Assembly (NCBI GenBank): GCA_914767715.1
Contig: OU612070.1
Location: 79,501 to 143,500 of the forward strand
Source: Membranipora membranacea
Taxonomy: Eukaryota > Bryozoa > Gymnolaemata > Cheilostomatida > Membraniporidae
Length of the DNA: 64,000 bases
Direction: 5' to 3'
Made by a program: the position numbers and the translations under genes. The stretch's first letter is position 1; every line of letters starts with the position of its first letter. The notes under the pieces are model-generated. The model searched no databases. It saw only the letters and a list, made by a program, of their open reading frames with translations, and was not told where the DNA came from. Below, piece after piece: positions 10,524 to 20,668 of this stretch.

Positions 10524-11118
10524 TGAGATACTTTTACACGCAACCTGTAGTAAATAAAATATTATCACACTCAACTAAGGCTTTCTGCATTGATAGCTAC
10601 TGAGTCATCACCATGATTACTGTATGCTATTCTCAACTGTATTTATTCCAGTCATTATCTCCTCCAGCAAGCACAATAGCACACTATTTAAGTTGTAACT
10701 TGGAAAAGGTGGGGTCAAAACATTGGCATAGCTCTGGGAACTGGCGCGTTCTGGGCTGTCGCTGACACATAGTCAGAAAACCCTGACTGGCATTCTGGGA
10801 TGCCATCGGCTTCGCCGGGAAAACCCATGACTGGTGGTATTCCACTACATATATCGAGCATACATACAGATGGTCAACTGGCCATTACAACTAACTAGCT
10901 CACTTATCTGACCTAACAAGGTTACACACTTATCATACACCATTGGTATCCAATCCATGCCATTCATACTCTCACCTGGACATACTGACAGACTCACTAG
11001 ACATCTATCTCTCTGGTAATTATTATTTCCATCTAAACCTTCTTGCATACTCACTGATATAAATCTTAGCTGGGCTAAGTTGAACCACCTTGCGATTAGC
11101 ATCCAACCACGTATCACA
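10524..11118 (+). repeat. 3' LTR
   Basis: A 595-bp copy of the LTR, uninterrupted, starting TGAGATACTTTTACACG and ending GTATCACA. It gives the ancestral empty site for the U2-like insertion in the 5' LTR. It is followed by the target duplication GTTAC. Confidence 0.88.
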
Positions 11119-11317
11119 GTTACCTGAAACTGGAAAGGAAAACACTACAGCAGTATAGTCTTCATTAGCAGAGTAGAGTATGCAGCTTTACAGAGCGTCT
11201 TCATGAAGAACACCACCAGGCATCAACCAAATTCCTGACCATGTAGGCAGAAAATGAGATAACTACCCCTGATTGGCTTGGTAGGATTCAATTAACCAAT
11301 TAGAATGTGTTTTCCAA

Positions 11318-11410
11318 ATTTCCGCATTTTAGTCATTTCATCGTAAAACTGAGAAACACGCGTGCTAACGCGTACTTTCAAGAGAAATTCCGCATTTTAG
11401 TGAACCCCTA
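11318..11410. mobile_element. Second copy of the TGCGGAAAT-family MITE
   Basis: Relative to 1197-1316 this is a reverse-oriented copy. TTTCCGCATTTTAGTCATTT lies at the left, and TTCCGCATTTTAGTGAACCC at the right mirrors the TTCACTATAATGCGG edge of the other copy. It also has an ACGCGTGCTAACGCGTAC inner segment. It is non-coding. Confidence 0.5.
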
Positions 11411-11614
11411 TTTAAAGCTCCTTATAGTTTCAGTTGTCAGGCTATCAGTAAACATTCTGAAAATAGAACCAAGGAGTTTGAACCTCCCTGATAGAACTAT
11501 TCTTTTGATGAGAACTTCTATTCTCTCTCTGATATGCAAACCGGACACAGGAGTTTATTTGCCAATCAAAACAAAATTCCTCTTTCATCAAATACGCTAC
11601 TAGCACTTCTCAGT

Positions 11615-11702
11615 ATCTGAGAAGCATAGATAGGACTGCTGCAGTTCCTGATTTTTGGCCCAAAATCAGGAACTGCAGCAGTCCTATCTATGCTTCTCAG
11701 AT
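11615..11702. repeat. Perfect hairpin, two 41-bp arms and a 6-nt loop
   Basis: The arm at 11615-11655 (beginning ATCTGAGAAGCATAGATAGG) is the exact reverse complement of 11662-11702. They are separated by TGGCCC. No mismatch was seen over 41 pairs, so the structure is either recent or maintained. It could be a minimal MITE, a templated duplication at a break, or a small-RNA precursor. Nothing in the flanks decides between these. Confidence 0.9.
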
Positions 11703-12010
11703 AAAATTTTTTTAAATTTCTTGTGTCCTTTGAGTTATATATTTCCATACAAGATCATTGTGTTGGTGAATATTGGATGATGAGAAAAAGAAGTAAGTGG
11801 ACTTGATGTTAAAAATAAGTCACTAAATATCATGGTTTTTATTAAATGAATAATTCAAATGTAATATATATGATGTAGGTATGATACTAGCTGTTTTGCT
11901 TAACTGATTATTTATAAGACTGACTCTGCTTCATAACATCTGAAGCTGTGTATATTTATTTATTTATTTATTTTTCTCTCTCTTGGCAGTAGCTAGCTAT
12001 TGAGCTTTGC

Positions 12011-12235
12011 ATCGAAGCCACAGGTCTACTCCAAAACCTTGGATTTTGGCAATGTTTGACTGCCCCCCTTGTTGTTTTGTTGCTGTCCAAATTTCTTTTG
12101 ACTCCAGAGACCATGAAAGTCGGTTGTGTCTTCTCAACCATGAATTACCTTCAAACAACAAAACAACAAAAACTCAAGGGGGGCAGTCAAACATTGCCAA
12201 AATCCCAGGTTTTGGAGTAGACCTGTGATCGAAGC
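12011..12235. mobile_element. MITE with 8-bp target duplication ATCGAAGC and long terminal inverted repeats
   Basis: The element occupies 12019-12227 (209 bp). The left end CACAGGTCTACTCCAAAACC is mirrored by GGTTTTGGAGTAGACCTGTG on the right. Pairing continues inwards with small gaps through TTTTGGCAATGTTTGACTGC. ATCGAAGC occurs immediately outside both ends. An 8-bp duplication with TIRs is typical of hAT-type elements, though some other superfamilies also give 8 bp. There is no coding capacity. The clean ends suggest a relatively recent insertion. Confidence 0.85.
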
Positions 12236-12623
12236 ATAATTAACCATGTTCTTATCTCATAGACAAACTGGTTTTCTTCCTTACTACTGATAATTTAAAC
12301 AATTGTTCATACACGACTGTATCTCGATAGAGGCGCCAAAGCGCTCCGAGTGAGATTGATTAGATGAGAGATCCCTATCCTTTCGATTGGTGTGTCTAGC
12401 TAGTGTCTAGATTTTATATTTGCTTTGCATTAGCTATTTTTTCCCTTCTCTCAAGAAGTATTCATTGATAGCTTGCATCAGGGAATACCTACTGTTACCA
12501 CACAATGAACTGAGGAGGTTAGTTGCACAAATTGAAGTTATACTTTAGCTAGTTCAGCGTCACAGTTCTTCTTGCTGACAATGGCTGTACCATTTTTCTT
12601 CATGAGATCTGTTTGATTTATAG
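12236..12623. other. Spacer before the BBS1 relic, nothing recognised
   Basis: A non-coding AT-rich stretch. No upstream BBS1 exon, promoter or start codon context was recognised here, so the BBS1 fragment has no visible 5' end. Confidence 0.35.
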
Positions 12624-13254
12624 CGATGGACTCGGCAAATGGTCGGATGCATTCTATGATCCAGTAGGTAATCTTAACACTTTCACACAATGCAAGTGTT
12701 TTGGAGATATCCATGCTGATGGAGATCTGAAGCTTATTGTCGCTCATCTCGGAACAGGAACTAACGATATGAAGCTCAAAGTGTACAAAGGTAGATAGAT
12801 TTTAGCCCTAGGCATGAAGGTCTGATTCCATATGCAACACTACAGTGATCTTGTTAATAACTTAAACACTGGCAAGTTTGAATTTTTTGTGATTTTACGC
12901 GGAATACTTGGCCACCAACAATGATCTATGGTAATGTAGAGGCTCAACTATTTGATGCGATTTGGAACCGACAAAAATGGTCATGGATAGTACACATTCA
13001 GTGCGATGTCATCATAGCATGTTAAGAAAAGATCTTTTTTCTCTTGAAATGTTGCTTCTTTTGGCTATTGTAAGCTGTAGTAGCTGAGTATAGCTATGAT
13101 GATAGTCAAATGCAAGAAAATCAGCGCGTTAGCTTCATGGTTAGTCTGATTTGTTTGCTTACAGGCACATCCCTCATTTTTGAGAACACACTGATGGATT
13201 TACCTACTGGAGTAGTCTCATTCTACATGGATCAGAATCATCCCCGAACACCTG
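12624..13254 (+). pseudogene. BBS1: BBS1 fragment: two N-terminal-region exons only
   Basis: Exon A (12624-12790, acceptor TTTATAG, donor GTAGAT) encodes GKWSDAFYDPVGNLNTFTQC and then DIHADGDLKLIVAHLG. Exon B (13165-13254, acceptor TTACAG, donor GTCAGT) encodes TSLIFENTLMDLPTGVVSFY and then MDQNHPRTP. Both match the start of Bardet-Biedl syndrome 1 protein, a BBSome subunit that sorts cargo into cilia; the beta-propeller N-terminus has KWLDAHYDP and DLPTGVV. The two exons splice in frame (phase 1) and contain no stop. The remaining roughly 500 residues, including the rest of the propeller and the GAE domain, are not found. The next recognisable exon, at 13522, belongs to a different gene. It is best read as a gene fragment; a chimeric transcript with the downstream gene would join out of frame. 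Confidence 0.8.
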
Positions 13255-13521
13255 GTCAGTTTCATATTGTGATAATAGTGCTGATTTTGTGATAGGCCTA
13301 CACTTTTATATATAATATATGAATGTAGAATGTGTAGATATTAAACATGTAGACAGTAAACACCTCTGCTGCTCCGCTGCTGCTATATAATGCAATGCTG
13401 CCACATCGGTTACAATACAATATCTCAATGCTAGTGATCTCTGAGTGTCTATATAGATTCTAACTTTATCAGAATTAAGCTTTTGATTTCACAAAAATAA
13501 TTGTATCATCTTGTCTTCCAG

Positions 13522-16500
13522 ACTCTACATACAGCCTCAGTTCTAGTGTTTGCTCAAATTTGTAAGCGGGATCAGTATGGACGCCCTGTAGCGTCATTCC
13601 TCAATATCTACCCAGACCAAATAGCACAGGTGTCCCGGCTCAAACTTAGAGATGTAGGTACCATAACTTTCATTATCTAAAGCTCCTCCACCTCCGGTAG
13701 TATGCAGTATAGTGTTTATCTTCAGTCGACTCAATCAGTAATACAAAAGGGACAAAACTAATAATCAGTTGTCACCTCATGTTTCTCTGTAGTTTGAGTA
13801 GAAGATTTCAACATGACCTCATACTGTATGAATAAAACAAAAATATTAATATTAACATGTGTGAAAATGTATTTGTAAATTTGTGCGCTTAAGGTATAAC
13901 ATACAATAAATTATTATTTATTATGTTTTAGACTATATTTCATGAGATGATGCATGCAGTGGGGTTCAGCTCATCCAGCTTTAAGTTTGCTCTGACGTCG
14001 TGTTGTTTGGAGTCCGGAGAATTTAAGTGTAAATTTCTCGACCCAGATGAAGCTACTAGTGGATTTGATATTGGCAGCGATGTTTTATCTGAGACTTTTG
14101 GAGCTGGTGTGTATTGTACTACAATAATACCCTCATCTCATATCGTACTTTCTATGTAATGGGACCTTACGACATTCGGGCACATCCTTTAACTTGATTA
14201 CATGGCATTGCATGTTATCGTTACCTGAATATAGAGAATTCAACTGGGACGGAATAACATGTTTTTTCTGATACTTAATATTTTATTGCAGTTTATAATT
14301 CTGGTTGCACTTGCTGTAGCCTATATATTTTCTAATTATATTTCTAGTACCAGAATACAGATTTAAATCAGAGAGAACTCAAACAGCCTGGCAGCAGCAT
14401 ATTGAGTGTGATGATAGAAATCTGGAGGAAACTTTGGGACCTACTCTAGTCTCATTCCCTTCTACATCACCCGCTGGGGTATGTTACTTATTATGTCTAA
14501 TAACATAGAACACTAAAGGATATCCACAGGAAATGGAGGAATATATTGGCGTTATTATGAGATGAAACCTATTATATATTATATTGTATGATAGCTCTTG
14601 TCTTTGTCTATCAACATTTGTGGACGAATTCAGCTCCATACTCCAGACCACCCATTGAGTTGAACGCTCTGAATTTTTCCGCTATTGAAATTTTTACAAA
14701 AACAGCAGAACTTACTGCCTGACTGTAAATTGCTTTTGTTTCTGGGTATGATTACGGATCTTACAGTTACAGCCCATACAGGTGATACAACACATGCACA
14801 TCCATACCTTGTATTATATGAGTATAAGGATTAGCAGTTTTGTATATAAGATCACTATATTATACAGGGTTATAAGCCAGGCGATCACTGGAACTGGAGC
14901 GCCATGATGGGATCTCTTATGACTCAATTTGTCTCCGAGGTAAGTACTAGACAGAGTGAGTCTGTCTGTTCTGGAGGATCGGGACTGGTATAAAGTTAAT
15001 TATATCCAGGGATCCAGCTGTGACAACATGTGTGAGTCATCAGTCTTAGTCTGTCTGTGTGAGTCATCAGTCTTAGTCTGTCTGTGTGAGTTATCAGTCT
15101 TAGTCTGTCTGTGTTTCTGTACTTGTCTGTGTGTATACTGTGCTGATGATGTACATTTGTCTGTGATCTCAAATCATCTGTGTACTTTTCTGTCTGTGAA
15201 TGTCGGCCACTGCAGTTCATCACGCTGGTTTATGACTCGCAGTGCTCAAGACTAGTATTCTTCCGATGTCTTGGAAAAATTGTTGCCACTAAATGTCCTC
15301 TTCATTGATGCGGTCATCACAACCGATGATGGATCAAATATTGTTGCCTTATATATTGATGTTGTATATATTCTTTATTTTACTGTGTTTTAGTGGACAG
15401 TCAGGATGTCCATATCTTCACCTACATAAGGCTATATGTAATTATACTCTGAGCAGTAGAGAAATATGTAGATTTATAATATACAACAAGCAGATAGAGA
15501 TCAAGAGGTAAGTCCTATAGCCCCTCTATAGACTTTATATATAAGAATATGGTCCTCCCTCACGAAGCCCCCTCTCATGTCAATACCCCCTAACTAAGTC
15601 CTCTCTACATCACATAGGGCAAACTTATCCGCCTAACTAAAATTGAATAGATTTTACAACAAAAAATGTTATCTGATTATTGATTACATTATAACATTTA
15701 TAATATTCTGTATTTAGTAATTATGGGTCTTTGGCTCCACACGGTGTCACAATGACAAATTGCCGCACTATCTACAACTATACAAAATAAAATGTGATTA
15801 AAGTCATGCAGGGTGGTAATCGGGGAGGCTGGAGGGTTTTCCCAATATTCTGAGCTCCACTGTCACTTGATCAGAGGTTAAAGCAATGAAAAGAAGGTAA
15901 ATGACCTTTGCCCCTTAATATACATGTTGTTGGTTAGCCAGGACCATATGTAAGACTTCAAAGGAAATTTATAGATACTAGTCTATATGGGCTGTGCTCT
16001 ACAACAGAGTCGCAGATCAGGGGGCCTCCAAATCAAGGAGGGCCAACTCCAAAATATACAACAATTTGAATCTAAAAAATCTATCTTTGCAAAACGTTAA
16101 TTTTATGTGTTTATCACTGAGTTTTTTTATTCCAATCAATTTTTATCGATACAGATTTTAATGAGGACACATTTCCCTGACTGGCAGCGGAATTTTAAGC
16201 CGTTACACCTTTCCTTGTAGTGTGTCACTTACAGCTGTAGGGCTTCTCGGCTCATCACCTTCAAATTTATCAATGTATCCATAGATGTCTTATACTTATG
16301 CTGTGAAGTATCATGATGAATGCATGTAACTTGCCAAGATGCAGCTGGATAAAAAATGATCTTCTAGCTCCAGTTTGGTGCTTAGATTTAATCAGAGTGA
16401 CATTTAATCTGTGTAACACATACTTTTGAGGCTTTTTGACTTTCACTCATGTCTCATGTCCCCCTCAAAAATGTAACATAAAAAGATAGAGTTAGTTATT

Positions 16501-16906
16501 TGCGCAGAAAGTTGCCATCAACATGTCTACATGGATAACTTACATTCTCTTACTATAGGCTCTACATTCATATTGTGCGTTTCATTCTCTTCTAAAATCT
16601 ATAACCATAACAGCCTGTCTGTGTTTCTGTTACCAGGTGGAGGGTTTGCAGGGTATCGTCAGATGCCCTCCCTCTGGTGCTCTGTGTACAGATAGAGATC
16701 TGAGGCTAACAGAGCTCATACATGGACAGGCTGTTTTTTCACCTCTTACATCATCGGCAGGTACAGAGTCTATCCCTCAGACTACAGCTCAGACTACCCC
16801 AGACTATGTAAGAGATAACATCACAAATAGTGCTGATAGTGTACACAGATGTGGCCCTGCTGCAGTGACTCTACTTATAGTAACACTAATATCACTCATC
16901 ACATGA
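13522..16906 (+). pseudogene. Leishmanolysin-like (M8) zinc metalloprotease, 5'-truncated, GPI-type C-terminus
   Basis: The recognisable exons are as follows. 13522-13653 encodes YGRPVASFLNIYPDQIAQVS. 13932-14106 carries the zinc motif in FHEMMHAVGFSSSSF. 14348-14478 is next. 14868-14939 encodes GDHWNWSAMMGSLMTQFVSE, holding the distal His zinc ligand and the Met-turn region of M8 enzymes. About 14956-15031 encodes VLEDRDWYKVNY, the LLEDSGWYKV block of the family. 15394-15507 is Cys-containing (GCPYLHLHK). 16637-16906 begins VEGLQGIVRCPPSGALC and ends in a hydrophobic tail, AAVTLLIVTLISLIT-stop, as in GPI-anchored surface proteases. The catalytic HExxHxxGF is intact. The signal peptide, propeptide and first half of the catalytic domain are missing. 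The FVSE block and the VLED block lie only 16 nt apart in different frames, too close for an intron. I call it a likely pseudogene; a functional chimeric or edited transcript is possible but less likely. Confidence 0.78.
15032..15112 (+). repeat. 27-bp unit repeated three times, each starting with a GTGAGT donor
   Basis: The unit GTGAGTCATCAGTCTTAGTC followed by TGTCTGT occurs at 15032, 15059 and 15086; the third copy has one change. The first copy begins exactly where a 5' splice donor would follow the WYKVNY exon of the M8 gene. The duplication therefore offers three consecutive GTGAGT/GTGAGT/GTGAGT donors. Confidence 0.85.
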
Positions 16907-17049
16907 CCCCTTACCCCCACACTGCTGTGTAGACATGATATGTATAGAGAATTATAAGTTAGCAGCTCTGGTACTCTCCTAATATTATCTTCTTCGCCTA
17001 GCACTTCTCAACATTTTTGTTGTTCAGGACAAATTATCTGTTGTTTCAG

Positions 17050-17160
17050 ATTTCAAACAAATGATGGCAGCTTCGCAATCAGCCCTGACGAACAAGTGTC
17101 CAGTGTGTAAAGATGATACAAGGCTACATCTGCTTGCATGCAGTAACAGATATTGTGTTG
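17050..17160 (+). other. Exon-like block encoding a Cys-rich, probably zinc-binding segment
   Basis: The block sits between a good acceptor (TTGTTTCAG) and donor (GTAAGT). It is open in one frame, encoding FKQMMAASQSALTNK, CPVCKDDTRLHLLACSN and then YC. The spacing C-x2-C-x10-C-x4-C resembles half of a zinc finger or B-box-like module. It begins only 143 bp after the M8 stop codon and so belongs to another gene or relic. The gene was not identified. Confidence 0.4.
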
Positions 17161-17390
17161 GTAAGTGACACTTGTCTTGCCCTCCTGGTAACATTCTAAA
17201 CTGCGAAGCTCAAGTTTTTTCGCCAGTGCACATATAATATAAGGACTCTGTGGATGATGTATCCATTGTTTTGATACATGTTAGCCTGGCTTACCAGATA
17301 CAAGTAATATCAGAAATTGCCACCAAGTTCTGTTCTATCCATTGTGGCATTTAGAGGATGTTTATTTAATATTTTATCGTCCAGGTTTCA

Positions 17391-17708
17391 TTGGAAGGTG
17401 TTATGGCTATGGTGTTATCATTGACTTGCAGCTTATCTACCAGGTTTTTTGTTGCTAACTCGATCACTTTTGATCAGATATTTAGTTTGAAAATAGCAAT
17501 AGATTTAGCAGCTTGTCGTAAAGGATTTGATACAAATGTTAGGCAAAATTTTTTTAATATTACATAACCTCAATTTGATAACAAGATGCTGCTGATCGTA
17601 AAGCAATTTTCAAACTCAAAATCAGATCGGAATTGATCGAGTTTGAATAAAAACCTTGGATTATGCACAATAAATCAAGTATAACATCGATGCTACAACA
17701 CCTTCCAA
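17391..17708. mobile_element. Old element with long imperfect terminal inverted repeats
   Basis: The left arm starts TTGGAAGGTGTTATGGC. The right arm, ending ACAACACCTTCCAA, mirrors it, and pairing with mismatches continues inwards through GGTTTTT...AACTCGATCA and AGTTTGAAAAT. It is about 318 bp and non-coding. Arm divergence suggests an old insertion. No target duplication was defined. Confidence 0.55.
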
Positions 17709-18731
17709 CCTTCCAATGTCTTTACATCGCCTATAATTAAGTGCCTCACTTAAGCTGTATAAAGTGTCTAGGTTTATTATATAGTCTATGCTTCAGACTA
17801 AATCAAGGATACAAAGCACAGCCCTCAGAGTTGTCATACCTCCCTGAGTTTGAGTATGATGAGCGGTGTTTAGCAATAAAGCAGGCTGAATGTTATATTT
17901 AGGTGTAAAAACATCTGTGTATTTTTTTACTGTACTTGTAGCAACCATTTTGGTAAAACTTAGCTGGCGAGCCCTCAAAATTATTTTTAGGCCCAGTTCC
18001 AGGTTAAGGCCAAGAGGATGTCACACTTACAAACATCAAATAACCTTTTTCAACTCTTTTATGACTAGTTACTCGTTACAACAGTAATTTTAGTCATATT
18101 ACCTAATTGAGAGCTAACTACTGGATGGATGGATTTATTACTATCATAGACAAAAATTTGTCATGAAATACGTTGTTAATACTGACAAGAAAGAAAAACA
18201 TGGAAAAAATCAGATCTCTGTTGTATAAAAAGTTTTTTTAGAATAGTATATTATTAAGTGTATGTATGAGATGTCTTAAAAAGCTGTCTCTACCCCATGT
18301 ACCCCGATATTTAACGGTGCGGTAGCGACCTGAGGGGCATTTAGTTAGAAAGTCATTGATAAAGTGTTCTTCATCGTGTATGCACACAGTTTTTATCATC
18401 GTTGCCATGATTATGTGTATAATAGAAATACAAATAAAATCTAAGATTATACAGCATGCATATTTTATATATCTTGTCTTTTATCCCGGTTTTACAGACA
18501 ATTTCGGCCGGAACCACTTGCACTGGCCATTATGTGATGTGATGGATGTGATACTTGCCATCTGGCAGACACTACAAACCCATTAAAAAAGTACCTCTAA
18601 AGTTTGAGTCAGCAAACTGCCAGACCACACTGACTGATGAATATACTAACGAGTTTTGATTGCTGAGGGAAAATACTATAAGTGCTCCTCTGCTTATATA
18701 AGTAGTAATCAATTCACGTTGACTGCTGTAG

Positions 18732-18926
18732 GTGCACAGCATGAAAAGCAGAAATATATTGCGGCGCGAACTCAGCGCAGTAGAAGAGCAGATAACTCCC
18801 ATTGAGCAGACGATTAAGTGTCAGCAGCATATTCTGGACAAGATTCTTCTGTACTGGACGCTGCAAATGCCATCTTCTCGATAAATGACCCTGCTAAGAT
18901 TATAAGACTCTCTGAGCAAATATGTG
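18732..18926 (+). other. Exon-like block with a coiled-coil-like segment and a frame break
   Basis: Acceptor CTGTAG and donor GTGAGT bound a block encoding NILRRELSAVEEQITPIEQT and then IKCQQHILDKILL in one frame, a heptad-like pattern suggesting a coiled coil. The second half is open in a different frame (SVLDAANAIFSINDPAKIIR), so a frameshift probably lies near 18830. With the Cys-rich block at 17050 it could be a relic of a TRIM-like protein (zinc-binding module then coiled coil), but no RING or B-box signature proves that. Confidence 0.3.
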
Positions 18927-19390
18927 GTGAGTACCCCTGATATGGGTCACACTGATAGCTTTACATTCTAATCCGCCACTCAATGATTTTATTTTTTCTT
19001 GAGCGTGTCTGGTGGCTTCATTGCTTCTGTAAACCAGGATGATGAGTCAACAAAACTATACCATATACCAAACTTCTTGCAACTGTTGAGGTTGCTAAAA
19101 CAGTAAGCGCTAATCGTTAAAGCACAGATATGGATTAGCTTAGTTGTGTGCTATCAAAAAATAGTACTTGGGTTGCTTAGAAATATAAGTCACCATCTAT
19201 GGCTGTTACCTTTTTTCAGTCACTGGTTGTGACAGTATTCATCCGCTGATGTTTTCACCATGAGGTTACAATTTTGAGATTGTGTTCTCATTTAGTTCTT
19301 TTAGAGCTGTAAAGAATTCAATGCAAACAAATTTATCAGTCTGTGGTTAAAGATGGTCTAACATTGTAATAATGCCTTCTGTGATTACAG

Positions 19391-20668
19391 ATTAAGGCAC
19401 CCCTCTATACTGGAGTTATACTCGTTTTTTAAGGATAGTAATTATGTAGTTTTAGTAGTGGAGATGTGCCATAAGGGAGAGATGTATAGATATATGCAAG
19501 AGAATTAATCTCAGCAATTCTCTGAGAAACAAGGTATATACTACACTCTGTCCATCTCAAACTACAGCAACCCCTCCTAGTCAAAACGACACTACCCCTC
19601 CTGTTGCAATCTGCAGCAGCAGCAGAAAATCTCTTACCTCAAAGCTAGTTTAACTAAGCTCTATTTTATATATACTCCTCTAGATAATCCCCACTCCCTC
19701 TCTTGTGAAAAACCAGAGTACGTAATAACTCATTGCTAAATCTATTCATGGTGATGTTGGCCCTCGTCAAAGCCACAGAGCAGTAATCTTACATGATGAG
19801 ACAGCCTGTGTTATTTATACTAAGCCCTGACAGTTACGCCTTCAAATTCAGATGTCTATCCTGTAGAGGATGAGCTGCTTATGAGGCCTGAAGCTTATCA
19901 AACTGACTCAGCCTCTCCTCCACATAAGATTGTATGGGTGATAATAGTATGTAATGATAAGAGTATATAATATGTACATTATGTATCTGGTTTTAGTACG
20001 AGTATTTATGACGCAGATTATGGCGGCTATGAAATACATCAGCATTCTATTCTACACAGAGATTTATCTCTAACTAATATTCTACTTACTAAAAGTCTGG
20101 CCATCAAAATAGCTGACTTTGGACTGGCAGCACAGCTGAGCAGCCCATCAGAGCTGCACTATACAATGTGTGGTACACCTAACTATATATATCCGTAAGT
20201 TTAGCTCTAATGACTCTTGAAACTAAGTAAAAAGGTGACAATTTTATGGTGTAAATGACATATAAAACCTCATTTATTGTAAAACTAATTCAACCTAAAC
20301 AACATCCAAATGCAAAAGTTATTTTTTGTTGTAACTATCTTAGCTATTGATAGCACTTGATTAATCTGTGTGCTCTGACCCTCAGTTGTGTTGTAATGAT
20401 TATATAATGTACTCTTTGTGTACCTGTACCTCTCCTATATTCTCTAGTAGACATCTCTTGTCCTCATGCTGTGCTGGTATATATATTATTATATTATACA
20501 GTGAGGTAGCTAAGAGATCAGCACACGGACTGGAGGCTGATGTCTGTTCTCTAGGGTGTATGTTATACACAATGCTCATCGGTAAGCCTCCTTTTGATGC
20601 CCAGGCTATAAAATCTACACTATGAGATTCCTAACAGTTTGAGCCCGGCAGCCTCAGATCTCATACAG
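19391..20668 (+). pseudogene. PLK4: PLK4 relic: kinase C-lobe exons
   Basis: Three exons keep the catalytic loop HRDL (from 20055), the DFG of IADFGLA, the APE-region substitute YIYPE across a phase-2 splice, and the [11 protein letters not shown] block. The first exon has an in-frame TAA (19506-19508) inside the YRYMQEN block. The second has a frame change between MKYI and ILHRDL that a 4-nt loss would explain. The third jumps from KSTL straight to YEIPNSL, losing about eight family residues. No exon with a glycine-rich loop or the VAIK lysine was found upstream to 17 kb. Confidence 0.87.

Larger units (their letters stand above)
8484..11118 (+). mobile_element. LTR retrotransposon, non-autonomous, with 5-bp target duplication GTTAC
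   Basis: Two long direct repeats (8484-9303 and 10524-11118) bound an internal region of about 1.2 kb. The LTRs begin TGAGATAC and end GTATCACA, giving TG...CA termini with an imperfect terminal inverted repeat. The host bases GTTAC occur directly before the left LTR (8479-8483) and directly after the right LTR (11119-11123). The interior encodes one 246-aa ORF and no recognisable protease, reverse transcriptase, RNase H or integrase. The element must therefore have moved with enzymes supplied in trans. The LTRs differ at several positions by eye, so it is not very young. The 5' LTR is longer because it took a later insertion of about 235 bp. Confidence 0.88.
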
